In this document: positions 1-6,472 of the stretch, in pieces
Layout of the letters: every line of letters begins with the position of its first letter
Numbering within the stretch: position 1 is the stretch's first letter
NCBI GenBank assembly: GCA_026987085.1
Contig: JALSNH010000112.1
Coordinates: 1-13,688 of the forward strand
Reading direction: 5' to 3'
Length of the DNA: 13,688 bases
Source: Aquificota bacterium
GTDB lineage: Bacteria; Aquificota; Aquificia; Aquificales; QOAS01
Translations under genes and position numbers: made by a program
The notes under the pieces: generated by a model
Database searches by the model: none
The model's input: the letters and a program-made list of their open reading frames with translations, nothing else
Told to the model about the DNA's origin: nothing

Positions 1-584
1 TAAGAGGCACCTATTTGAAAACCAATTCCATAATCGGTTCCCATACCGTTGCCCAAGTCAAGGGCTCCGTAGGTAAGGTCCAAACCGGCTCCAAAGGAAA
101 GTTTACCCATTTTGTAGGCAACGGAAGGGCTTACCTCCATCATCTGGAAGTTGGTATAGCAACCCTTACCGCTACCGCAGTCAACTTTAGTATTTCTGTA
201 ATCGACACCCATTCCCGATATTCCGTAGGCGGCTATACCGAAAGTCCAATTTTCGTTAAGAGGGTAAATAATAGCTATTGAAGGAATAGCAAAGTATTTG
301 GAGTTGCTCGTAGCGGAGGCTTGGGTTTCGTTGTTTAAAGCACTTTTTGTATAACCTTTAGTGTGGGGCATAAATAGGGTTCCACCGAAGGAAAAGGTTG
401 TTTTTTTAAATTCCGACATAAGGGCCGGGTTGGAGAAAATTACACTATCGGCGTCGGTTTTTATACCTATACCTACACCGCCCATTGCCCTTGATACGGG
501 ACCGACACCTATAAGCAGGTCTCCGTTGGTTGCAAAAGTTAAGGAAGTTAAACCTAAAACTGTCAAAATGCTGATTTTCTTCAT
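1..584 (-). CDS. FadL/OmpP1/TodX-family outer-membrane transport protein, N-terminal part (cut by window edge)
   Basis: The reading frame is open for 194 codons from ATG at 584 to the window edge, so the C-terminal part is missing; family members are usually about 400 residues. Residues 1-18 form a Sec signal peptide (MKK, hydrophobic core, TFA before the likely cut at TNGD). The mature start reads NGDLLIGVGPVSRAMGGVGI and is followed by FSNPALMSE. This is the plug-like N-terminus typical of FadL/OmpP1 hydrophobic-substrate channels. Later, alternating aromatic and polar residues (TFGIAAYGISGMGVDY, LSFGAGLDLTYGA) look like beta-barrel strands. By family it should be an outer-membrane barrel taking up hydrophobic compounds; the substrate is unknown. 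It lies 89 bp downstream of ubiE on the same strand. An AGGA lies 11 nt before the ATG, a marginal ribosome-binding site. Family assignment is fairly secure; function is by homology only. Confidence 0.82.
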   Translation of the reverse strand, partial: MKKISILTVLGLTSLTFATNGDLLIGVGPVSRAMGGVGIGIKTDADSVIFSNPALMSEFKKTTFSFGGTLFMPHTKGYTKSALNNETQASATSNSKYFAIPSIAIIYPLNENWTFGIAAYGISGMGVDYRNTKVDCGSGKGCYTNFQMMEVSPSVAYKMGKLSFGAGLDLTYGALDLGNGMGTDYGIGFQIGAS

Positions 585-673
585 AATTTATGAAATCCTA
601 AGATACAAATTTCCCTTTGCAAGGATATAAATGAAATTTTATAAGGAGATATTAGTATTTTTTTATATAACCT

Positions 674-1363
674 TTAAGGTTTTTTAAAAATATAGAGAAC
701 CGCTATAGGTGGAAAAAGTCTTTTTACCTTCAGCGGTAAGAACCCTACACTTTCCACCTCATGGATCAACTGAAATGGTAAGGGAAACCTTTCAATGGAT
801 TGAACGAGATATTTGTAAGCTTCAGGTTGTTGAGTTAAAACACTCCCTACTATAGGAACTATTTTTTTGGTATAAAGCCACGATAGATTTTGGAGCAAAT
901 CTCCATTGTCAGGTTTTGAAAATTCCAAAATAGAAAGAACTCCCTTTGGTTTCAAAACTTTAAAAATCTCTTCAAAACCTTTTCTTCTATTAGAAAAATT
1001 CCTCACCCCGAAAGATACCGTAATCAAATCAAATTGTTCTCCTTTAAATGGTAAGTTTTCTGCAAAACCCCTTATAAGGAAGAGTTTTTTAACAAAATTT
1101 AATCTGGTTTGAGCCTTTTTTAACATTTCTAAACTGGGATCTATCCCAAAAAATTCTATAGATGGTTTTATTTTTTCCGCAAAAGCAATAATATCTCCCG
1201 TTCCGCAGGCTATATCTAGCATTTTTTCTACAGAATTTGGTAAAAACTTAAAGCTCTCTTTCACCATTTTCTTTTTCCATATAAGATGCGTTCCGAAACT
1301 TGTTAGATGATTGGCTATATCATAGTATTTTGCGATTGAATCGAACATAAAGGGAATATTCAT
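674..1363 (-). CDS. ubiE: UbiE/MenG/COQ5-family quinone-ring C-methyltransferase
   Basis: A 229-residue class I SAM-dependent methyltransferase that C-methylates a (demethyl)menaquinone-type ring late in quinone synthesis, probably at the inner membrane. Family marks in order: FDSIAKYYDIANHLTSFG (residues 7-24), the SAM-binding glycine motif LDIACGTGDI (49-58), acidic GIDPS (73-77), AENLPF (101-106), SFGVRNFSN (117-125), LEFSKP (146-151) and YKYLVQSIERFP (183-194). The last is the UbiE/COQ5 signature. Length is close to the family's ~240. The first ATG is used, but M6 (directly before FDSIAKYYD) is an alternative; neither has a Shine-Dalgarno sequence. It diverges from dksA across 114 bp. Which quinone it serves cannot be told here; Aquificota are known to make menaquinone or methylthio-menaquinone, so MenG is more likely than a ubiquinone role. 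Confidence 0.93.
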   Translation of the reverse strand: MNIPFMFDSIAKYYDIANHLTSFGTHLIWKKKMVKESFKFLPNSVEKMLDIACGTGDIIAFAEKIKPSIEFFGIDPSLEMLKKAQTRLNFVKKLFLIRGFAENLPFKGEQFDLITVSFGVRNFSNRRKGFEEIFKVLKPKGVLSILEFSKPDNGDLLQNLSWLYTKKIVPIVGSVLTQQPEAYKYLVQSIERFPLPFQLIHEVESVGFLPLKVKRLFPPIAVLYIFKKP

Positions 1364-1440
1364 TTTGCTGCAATTTTAAAAGGCTTTTAGATATATTCTT
1401 TTATTAATAAATTCGAATAAAATTATTTACCTTCTCCTCA

Positions 1441-1470
1441 TTGAATCTCCTTTTTAATTGTCTTTAAATA
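1441..1470 (+). promoter_or_regulatory. Putative sigma70-type promoter of dksA (possible leaderless transcript)
   Basis: TTGAAT at 1441-1446 and TAAATA at 1465-1470 are separated by 18 bp, close to the -35/-10 consensus. The -10 hexamer ends 7 nt before the dksA ATG (1478), so a normal transcription start would fall at or next to the start codon. No Shine-Dalgarno sequence lies between them. Read by eye only; A+T-rich DNA gives many chance hexamers. Confidence 0.4.
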
Positions 1471-1477
1471 TCAATCA

Positions 1478-1837
1478 ATGGAGCATCTTTCCCCGGAGCA
1501 AGTAATACAACTAAAAAAACTATTGTTAAAACGAAAAGAAGATACTATAAGAAAAATAAACCAATTACTTGAAAATAAAATCCTAGCTTCTTCCGATGTA
1601 GAAGATGAAATTGATTCCGCCGATCTGGAAATGGAGAGGTTAAGGTTGATATGTTTAAGGGAAAGGGAAACAAAATATCTTAAAAAGATTGAGTATGCTT
1701 TATCGAAAATTGAAAATGGAACCTACGGTATTTGCGAAAATTGCGGTAAACCAATAAGCTTTGAAAGGTTGAAAGCACGTCCTGTTGCAATTTATTGTAT
1801 AGATTGCAAAAAGAAACTGGAAGTTGAGGAAGATTAA
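1478..1837 (+). CDS. dksA: DksA/TraR-family C4 zinc-finger transcription regulator
   Basis: A 119-residue protein with an N-terminal alpha-helical coiled coil (about residues 5-80) and a C-terminal zinc finger of four cysteines, C86-x2-C89 (CENC) and C107-x2-C110 (CIDC). The coiled-coil turn carries D43-E-I-D46-S-A48, matching the DxxDxA tip motif that DksA inserts into the RNA polymerase secondary channel. This supports a true DksA-like role, tuning promoters together with ppGpp, over a plain TraR zinc-finger protein. It is shorter than E. coli DksA (151), as in many non-proteobacterial members. The ATG has no Shine-Dalgarno but has a promoter-like pair just upstream. The gene converges on the DUF523 gene, and the last four bases, TTAA, also hold that gene's stop codon. 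Regulatory targets are not visible. Confidence 0.88.
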   Translation: MEHLSPEQVIQLKKLLLKRKEDTIRKINQLLENKILASSDVEDEIDSADLEMERLRLICLRERETKYLKKIEYALSKIENGTYGICENCGKPISFERLKARPVAIYCIDCKKKLEVEED

Positions 1838-2205
1838 AACCACTTTATCTCTATACCCATTTTTTTGAGTTTCTCTGCTGTTAAACCGTTTTCACCGCAA
1901 GAAGGGCTTTTCGATTTTAAAAAAGCTTTTTTTACGCCAAAAAACTGAGCTTTTTGAACGGCCTTTAAAGCCCCTATTTTGAAAAAAGAGGTAATATCCC
2001 TTCGGGTAAAGTTGGTTATAACCTTATCTCCCCTGCGGGTTGCCGGTTCCCTTGGTGTCGGAAGTCCACCTTCTACTTCGGGACATATTTCTACTATCTC
2101 CTTATCCTTTAAAAGTTCAATAACTTTTTCGTTTCTTTTGTTGGTTCCATTATAACGGCAATTTTTTCCTAAAAGGCAAGCACTTACAAGTATCTTTTCC
2201 CCCAT
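1834..2205 (-). CDS. Short DUF523 (TudS-like) cysteine protein, putative iron-sulfur protein
   Basis: A 123-residue DUF523 protein. Conserved blocks are ILVSACLLGKNCRYNG (residues 5-20), CPEVEGGLPTPREPA (41-55), RRDITSFFKIGA (68-79) and LKSKSPSCG (96-104). Cysteines C10, C41 and C103 sit in the three invariant positions, which in the characterised member TudS (2-thiouracil desulfurase) hold a [4Fe-4S] cluster; C16 is a fourth. Family members are usually ~150 residues. Here the piece normally between SPSCG and GVTAALL, including the IYDGTFS-type segment, is absent, and SPSCGENGLTAEKL runs straight through. The reaction is therefore uncertain: thiolated-nucleobase desulfuration is a family inference only. 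The ATG (2203-2205) lies four bases from a structured spacer and has no Shine-Dalgarno. The 3' end overlaps dksA by four bases. Confidence 0.8.
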   Translation of the reverse strand: MGEKILVSACLLGKNCRYNGTNKRNEKVIELLKDKEIVEICPEVEGGLPTPREPATRRGDKVITNFTRRDITSFFKIGALKAVQKAQFFGVKKAFLKSKSPSCGENGLTAEKLKKMGIEIKWF

Positions 2206-2209
2206 AAGT

Positions 2210-2287
2210 TAGGTAGTTATTTTCTATTCCACCCTGTTTGGGAATATAGAAAAGAAACCTTTAAATGGAAAGGTTAAAAACTACCTA
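2210..2287. repeat. 78-bp inverted-repeat spacer able to fold as a three-way junction; includes a possible uvrB terminator
   Basis: Outer 9-bp arms TAGGTAGTT (2210-2218) and AACTACCTA (2279-2287) pair perfectly. Between them are two hairpins: TTTTCTA+TTCC (2220-2230) with GGAA+TAGAAAA (2241-2253, two-base bulge), about 11 bp; and AACCTTT (2256-2262) with AAAGGTT (2269-2275), 7 bp with a six-base loop. Linkers are one to three bases, so nearly all of the uvrB-DUF523 spacer is paired. Read on the minus strand, the second hairpin is followed by TCTTTTC and could be a weak intrinsic terminator for uvrB. The uvrB stop codon lies inside the right arm. No target-site duplication is evident. It could be a terminator complex, a small structured RNA or a MITE-like remnant. 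Confidence 0.55.
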
Positions 2288-3516
2288 TTAATGGAACAAA
2301 CCCTTTCCAATTCCCAATCGCCGGGAGTAGCTGAAACATAGAGAACCTTATTGAGTTTTGTTAAGAACTCTTCAAACTTTAAAGGTCGATTGTCCAAAGC
2401 TGAAGGTAATCTCCAGCCATACTCAACAAGCTTTAATTTCCTACTGCGATCTCCCTCATACATTGCCCTAATTTGGGGTATTGTTTGATGACTTTCATCA
2501 ATTATTAGGAGGTAATCGTCCGGAAAGTAATCCAAAAGTGTAAAAGGAGGTTCACCCGGTTTTCTACCATCGAAATAACGCGAGTAGTTTTCAATCCCTT
2601 TGCAGGTTCCGGTTTCCTTAATCATTTCAATATCGTGGGAGGTTCTCTGAAAGAGCCGCTTAGCTTCCACTTCTTTACCCTGTTTTTTAAACCACGTTAC
2701 CCTTTCTATAAGGTCCCTTTCTATCTCCTCCAGAGCCTGTTCGACCGTAGGACGGGGTGCCAGATAGTGGGTAGCCGGCCAAATTACTATGTGGTCGAGA
2801 TTGTCCTCGATAATTTCCCTATTTAGAGTTCCCACTATTTGAATACGGTCTATCTCATCGTCCCAAAACTCTATACGGATTAGCTCTTCTTCCGTGTGGG
2901 AGGGGACAATTTCGAGGTTGCCACCTTTAACGCTAAAGGTTCCCCTTTTTAGGGCGTAATCGTTTCTCTGGTAGCCCATCTCAACAAGCCTTTTAAGGAG
3001 TTTTTTTAAGGGGTACTCTTCCCCCCTGTGGAGCTGGAGACGGAGCTTTATGTAGTTTTCGGGAGCTCCGAGGCCGTAAATAGCTGAAACGGAAGCTACA
3101 ACTATAACATCTTTCCTTTCCAAAACGCTTTTGGTTGCGCTGTGGCGGTATTTTTCGAGAATATCGTTTATAGCGGCATCCTTTTCTATATAAAGGTCCT
3201 TTTCCGGAATGTAGGCCTCGGGCCGGTAGTAGTCATAGTAGGAAACGAAGTATTCGACCGCATTGTCGGGAAAGTATTCTTTAAACTCCCTATAAAGTTG
3301 GGCTGCCAAAATTTTGTTGTGAACCATTACGAGGGTAGGTTTATTGAGCTTGGCTATCACGTTGGCCATCGTGAAGCTTTTACCTGTTCCTGTTGCCCCT
3401 AAAAGAACCTGTTCTTTTGCACCTTTTTTAAAGTTCTCTACCAATTTTCTAATAGCCTTCGGTTGGTCTCCTGCAGGGTTATACTCCGCTTTGAGTTTAA
3501 AGAGATTTTTACCCAT
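2281..3516 (-). pseudogene. uvrB: UvrB excinuclease subunit, C-terminally truncated (411 of ~660 residues)
   Basis: The N-terminal part is a good UvrB: Walker A GATGTGKS (residues 40-47), the damage-probing beta-hairpin with [15 protein letters not shown] (93-107), the domain 1b/2 region including [15 protein letters not shown] (192-206), Walker B DESH (340-343) and motif III SATPG (395-399). Family similarity stops after GDWELER (~405). VCSINR and a stop follow, instead of the usual VVEQIIRPTG stretch, helicase domain 3 (motifs IV-VI) and the UvrC/UvrA-binding C-terminus. No continuation is visible in any frame of the 75-bp spacer, and the next gene is an intact DUF523. Without motifs IV-VI the protein should not act as a normal strand-opening ATPase, so I call it a remnant, though a stable truncated product or misassembly is possible. 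The ATG follows the 152-bp tlyA spacer; AAAGG abuts it, too close for a standard ribosome-binding site. Confidence 0.85.
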
Positions 3517-3569
3517 CCTTTAAAAGGAATTAGTTAAAATAAGCGTTGCAAATTTCTGCATAGTGTTAA

Positions 3570-3637
3570 CTACCCCTTATCTTTAATAATTGGCTTGGGG
3601 TAGGTTTATACCTTCTATAAGGTACAGGGTTTTACCC
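3570..3637. repeat. Cluster of three inverted repeats in the tlyA-uvrB spacer
   Basis: Within the 152-bp gap 3517-3668: CTACCCC (3570-3576) pairs with GGGGTAG (3597-3603), 7 bp over a 20-nt loop. TACCTT (3609-3614) pairs with AAGGTA (3619-3624), 6 bp with a four-base loop. GGGT (3627-3630) pairs with ACCC (3634-3637) across a three-base loop. None is followed by a clear T-run on the minus strand, so they do not look like a standard tlyA terminator. They may be leader structure for the uvrB transcript. No ORF or tRNA is visible in this gap. Confidence 0.4.
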
Positions 3638-3668
3638 GTAATTTTCTATAAATAGTTGTAAAAAATTC

Positions 3669-4481
3669 CTACCAGATATCTTTTTTAACTTCCTCCTTTA
3701 AGGCTTTGTTTAAAAGTTCTTCCCAATTCATGGGTATCTTACCCAATCCATCTTTCCTTAAAAGGAGTAAAAATTCCTCATTTCCCTTAGGACCCTTTGG
3801 AGAGGATTTTTTAATATTTTCCACCGAAAGTTTTAAATTCTCTCTTGCAAAATTTACCACTTTTTGGATAGCTTCTTTTCTTTTTTCTTCCGAGCGGACC
3901 ACACCCTTTTTAACATCTTTAGGGGAAAGTTCAAATTGAGGTTTAACTAAAGCAACTATTAAACCGTTTTGTTTTAAAAACTTAACCACCGCCGGGAGAA
4001 TCTTTTCTAAAGAAATAAAGGATACATCTATGGTTATTAGATCTACATTTTCCGGTATATGCTTGCTTGTTAAATCCCTTGCATCGGTTTTTTCATACGA
4101 GATAACCTTGGGATGGTTTCTTAATTTTTGGTCAAGCTGGGCTGTTCCTACATCAACTGCATAAACTTTTCTTGCCCCATGCTGGAGGAGACAATCTGTA
4201 AAGCCACCTGTTGAGGCTCCCACATCCAAACATACCAAGTTATTTATATCTAACTTGAAACTTTTTAAGGCTTTTTCAAGTTTGTATCCACCTCGAGATA
4301 CATATTTCATTCTTCCTTTTACTTCTATATGGGCTTCAGAATTAATTTTTTCTCCTGCTTTGGTAATTCTTTTTCCATCTACATAAACATATCCGGCCAT
4401 TACGAGGGCTTGGGCTTTTTCCCTAGTAGGGGCAAAGCCTCTTTCTACTAAAATTTTGTCTATTCTTTCCTTTTTACCCAT
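3669..4481 (-). CDS. tlyA: TlyA-family rRNA (cytidine-2'-O)-methyltransferase
   Basis: A 270-residue protein with an N-terminal S4 RNA-binding domain (about 5-60, RIDKILVERGFAPTREKA) and an FtsJ-like SAM methyltransferase domain. RGGYKLEKAL (63-72), the SAM loop LDVGASTGGFTD (85-96), IDVSFISLEK (151-160), VKPQFE (179-184) and the C-terminal GPKGNEEFLL are all present. The K-D-K-E catalytic tetrad can be placed at K67, D152, K180 and E236, each two residues before the positions known in Mycobacterium TlyA. The family methylates cytidine 2'-O in 23S and sometimes 16S rRNA (C1920 and C1409, E. coli numbering), at the subunit interface; some members are annotated as hemolysin A. It starts five bases after the accA stop, so the two are surely cotranscribed. 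No Shine-Dalgarno precedes the ATG, so translation may be coupled. Confidence 0.93.
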   Translation of the reverse strand: MGKKERIDKILVERGFAPTREKAQALVMAGYVYVDGKRITKAGEKINSEAHIEVKGRMKYVSRGGYKLEKALKSFKLDINNLVCLDVGASTGGFTDCLLQHGARKVYAVDVGTAQLDQKLRNHPKVISYEKTDARDLTSKHIPENVDLITIDVSFISLEKILPAVVKFLKQNGLIVALVKPQFELSPKDVKKGVVRSEEKRKEAIQKVVNFARENLKLSVENIKKSSPKGPKGNEEFLLLLRKDGLGKIPMNWEELLNKALKEEVKKDIW

Positions 4482-4486
4482 GGCTT

Positions 4487-5446
4487 TTAAGCTGTTGATG
4501 TTTCAAAAACACCCATTTTGGTAAATTTTTTAAATCTTTCCTTTAAAAGGGTATCTATAGGTTTTTTGGTCAACTCATTGAGGGATTTTTTCAAACAGAA
4601 CTTAATAATGCGGGCGGTGGATTCCGGTTCTATATGGGCTGCACCGTAAGGTTCGGGTATTATCCCGTCAATAATTTCTAGTTCTAAAAGGTCTCTTGCG
4701 GTAAGTTTTAGAGCTTCGGCAGCCTGTTCTACAGCTTTTTGATCCTTCCAAAGTATTGCTGCACAACCCTCCGGTGAAATTACCGAGTAGACGGAGTTTT
4801 CAAGCATATAAACTTTATCGGCAACGGCAAGTGCCAACGCTCCTCCGGACCCACCTTCTCCGATAATAATCGAAATGGTTGGAACTTTTAGATAAGCCAT
4901 TGTATAGATGCTATCCGCTATTGCCTTTGATTGGTTGTGTTCTTCGGCTTCTACTCCGGGAAAAGCTCCGGGCGTATCAACAAATGTAATAACCGGCAAA
5001 CCAAATTTTTCCGCCAACTTCATTATACGGTTCGCTTTTTTATAGCCTTCGGGGGTGGTCATACCAAAATTTCGCTTCATTCTCTCTTTGGTATCCTTTC
5101 CTTTTTCGTGTCCTATTACTGCAACCGGTTTTCCGTAAAAATAACCTATTCCTGCTATTATTGAGGGGTCATCTCCGCAGAACCGGTCTCCATGCAGTTC
5201 GTGAAAGTTTTCAAAGATAAATTCGATGTAATCTTTTGTGTGGGGCCTTTGCGGATAGCGTGCTATTTGAACCCTATCCCAAGGGGTTAAATTTGTAAAA
5301 AACTCTTTAACTTTATTTCTGTACTCTTTTTGAAGTTTTCTTAACTCTCCTTCAACTTCCCTTTTACCGGCGTAAAATTGTTCCCTCAGTTTATTTATTT
5401 TCTCTTTAAACTCTTTTACAACTTTATCGACTTTTTTAAAGTCCAT
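4487..5446 (-). CDS. accA: Acetyl-CoA carboxylase carboxyltransferase subunit alpha
   Basis: A full-length (319-residue) AccA. With AccD it moves the carboxyl group from carboxybiotin-BCCP to acetyl-CoA, giving malonyl-CoA for fatty-acid synthesis in the cytosol. Seen in order: an N-terminal helical section (1-50), LTPWDRVQIARYPQRPHTKD (53-72), ELHGDRFCGDDPSI (83-96), IGHEKGKDTKER (111-122), TPEGYKKA (131-138), DTPGAFPG (157-164), the oxyanion glycine motif GEGGSGGALAL (196-206) and SPEGCAAILW (224-233). The accD partner is not in the window. tlyA follows by five bases. The 56-bp upstream spacer has a possible TTGATT-17-CAAAAT pair ending 10 nt before the ATG and no Shine-Dalgarno. Confidence 0.97.
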   Translation of the reverse strand: MDFKKVDKVVKEFKEKINKLREQFYAGKREVEGELRKLQKEYRNKVKEFFTNLTPWDRVQIARYPQRPHTKDYIEFIFENFHELHGDRFCGDDPSIIAGIGYFYGKPVAVIGHEKGKDTKERMKRNFGMTTPEGYKKANRIMKLAEKFGLPVITFVDTPGAFPGVEAEEHNQSKAIADSIYTMAYLKVPTISIIIGEGGSGGALALAVADKVYMLENSVYSVISPEGCAAILWKDQKAVEQAAEALKLTARDLLELEIIDGIIPEPYGAAHIEPESTARIIKFCLKKSLNELTKKPIDTLLKERFKKFTKMGVFETSTA

Positions 5447-5502
5447 TGAAGGTTAAATTTTGCATTTCCTTTTATATGGAATCAAAAATTAGTAATAAAA
5501 AC

Positions 5503-6432
5503 TTAAAGGGTTAGGTAGTTGGCTATTATTGCTCCCTGTTTTACCGACCAGTCGCTTACAACTATTTTGTTTTTGTTAAATATTTCTAATGTTCTCCAAA
5601 ATATAGCTATACCCGGTATTATTGCTTCTGCCCTTTTATCTTCTATTTGAGGTATTTTTTTTCTCTCGTCCACCGTTAGGTTGGAAAGTTTATCAAACCA
5701 TTTTTTGATCTGTTCTTTAGTTAATACTTTTCCATTAATCTTTTTAGGGTCGTAGGGATAAATGTTGTATTCGAGTGCTACAAGGGTTGTTATGGTGCCT
5801 CCTAAACCTACCAGGGTATCAACATGATCCTTAACCTTGGAAATCTCCTTATCAAGATAATTAATAAGAGCTTTTATTTCCTCTTTTTTAGGTGGGTCGC
5901 TTTTTATAAACCTTTCGGTGAGGTTTACTATCCCGAAGGGCAATGAAATTACCTTTTCTATATTTGTTCCCTGACCAAATATATATTCGGTGGAGCCTCC
6001 TCCTTGGTCAATTACACAAATTTTTCCTTTGGGTTTTACCGCGTAATAGGCTCCTAGGTAGGCGTATTTTCCCTCTTCTTCCGGAGATATTACCTTTAAT
6101 TTAAAACCCAATTTTTGGAGTTTTTTTTCAAAATCTTCCCTGTTTTGGGCTACCCTTAGAGCTTCGGTTCCCAATACAAGGATGGTGTCAACTTTATATT
6201 CCTCACAGAGTTTTTTATATTTTTTTAGAACTTTTAGAGTTTCTTCTATAGCTTCATTTGAGAGTTTTTTAGTTTGTTTTACTCCCCTTCCTAGGGCTGT
6301 TATATGACCTTCCTCGTGGAGGATTTTAAAAGTTTTGTCCTCCACTTGGGCTACCGTTATTCGTGTTGAGTAGGTTCCTATATCTATAACAGCTACCCTA
6401 AATGGTGTTTTTTTAAGTTTTGTTTTATCCAT
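5503..6432 (-). CDS. ppx: Exopolyphosphatase / guanosine pentaphosphate phosphatase, short Aquifex-type form
   Basis: A Ppx/GppA enzyme of the sugar-kinase/HSP70/actin fold, hydrolysing polyphosphate ends and/or converting pppGpp to ppGpp. Numbered from the ATG at 6432: DIGTYSTR (17-24, phosphate-1 loop), GTEALRVAQN (88-97), EEE (118-120, catalytic glutamate region), DQGGGSTEY (142-150, phosphate-2 loop), LGGTITTLVAL (210-220) and the C-terminal SDWSVKQGA (293-301). At 309 residues it lacks the C-terminal HD-like domains of E. coli Ppx and matches the short two-domain type described from Aquifex aeolicus. A TTG two codons upstream (6438) is an alternative start; I prefer the ATG. Neither start has a Shine-Dalgarno. 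It sits between the Get3-like gene (40-bp gap) and accA (56-bp gap), probably in one transcript. A role next to DksA in stringent control is likely but inferred. Confidence 0.92.
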   Translation of the reverse strand: MDKTKLKKTPFRVAVIDIGTYSTRITVAQVEDKTFKILHEEGHITALGRGVKQTKKLSNEAIEETLKVLKKYKKLCEEYKVDTILVLGTEALRVAQNREDFEKKLQKLGFKLKVISPEEEGKYAYLGAYYAVKPKGKICVIDQGGGSTEYIFGQGTNIEKVISLPFGIVNLTERFIKSDPPKKEEIKALINYLDKEISKVKDHVDTLVGLGGTITTLVALEYNIYPYDPKKINGKVLTKEQIKKWFDKLSNLTVDERKKIPQIEDKRAEAIIPGIAIFWRTLEIFNKNKIVVSDWSVKQGAIIANYLTL

Positions 6433-6472
6433 TTTCAATGTAATTTAAGGGTATAAGAAGATGTTAAAGCTC

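Noticed and set aside
361..630. Plus-strand open frames at 15-281 and 361-630
   Set aside because: They are antisense to the FadL-like gene, whose signal peptide and family motifs are clear; their translations show no domain.
669..686. Hairpin AACCT-TTA-AGGTT followed by a T-run, at the end of ubiE
   Set aside because: The T-run follows only on the plus strand, where no gene ends; on the ubiE strand there is no U-tract and the stem is just 5 bp.
2210..2287. Cloverleaf-like spacer as a tRNA
   Set aside because: Only three stems, no T-loop or anticodon arm pattern and no CCA end; a three-way junction rather than a tRNA.
2206..2303. Simple frameshift explaining the short uvrB
   Set aside because: All three sense-strand frames of the spacer were read and none resumes UvrB sequence; the C-terminal half is absent, not out of frame.
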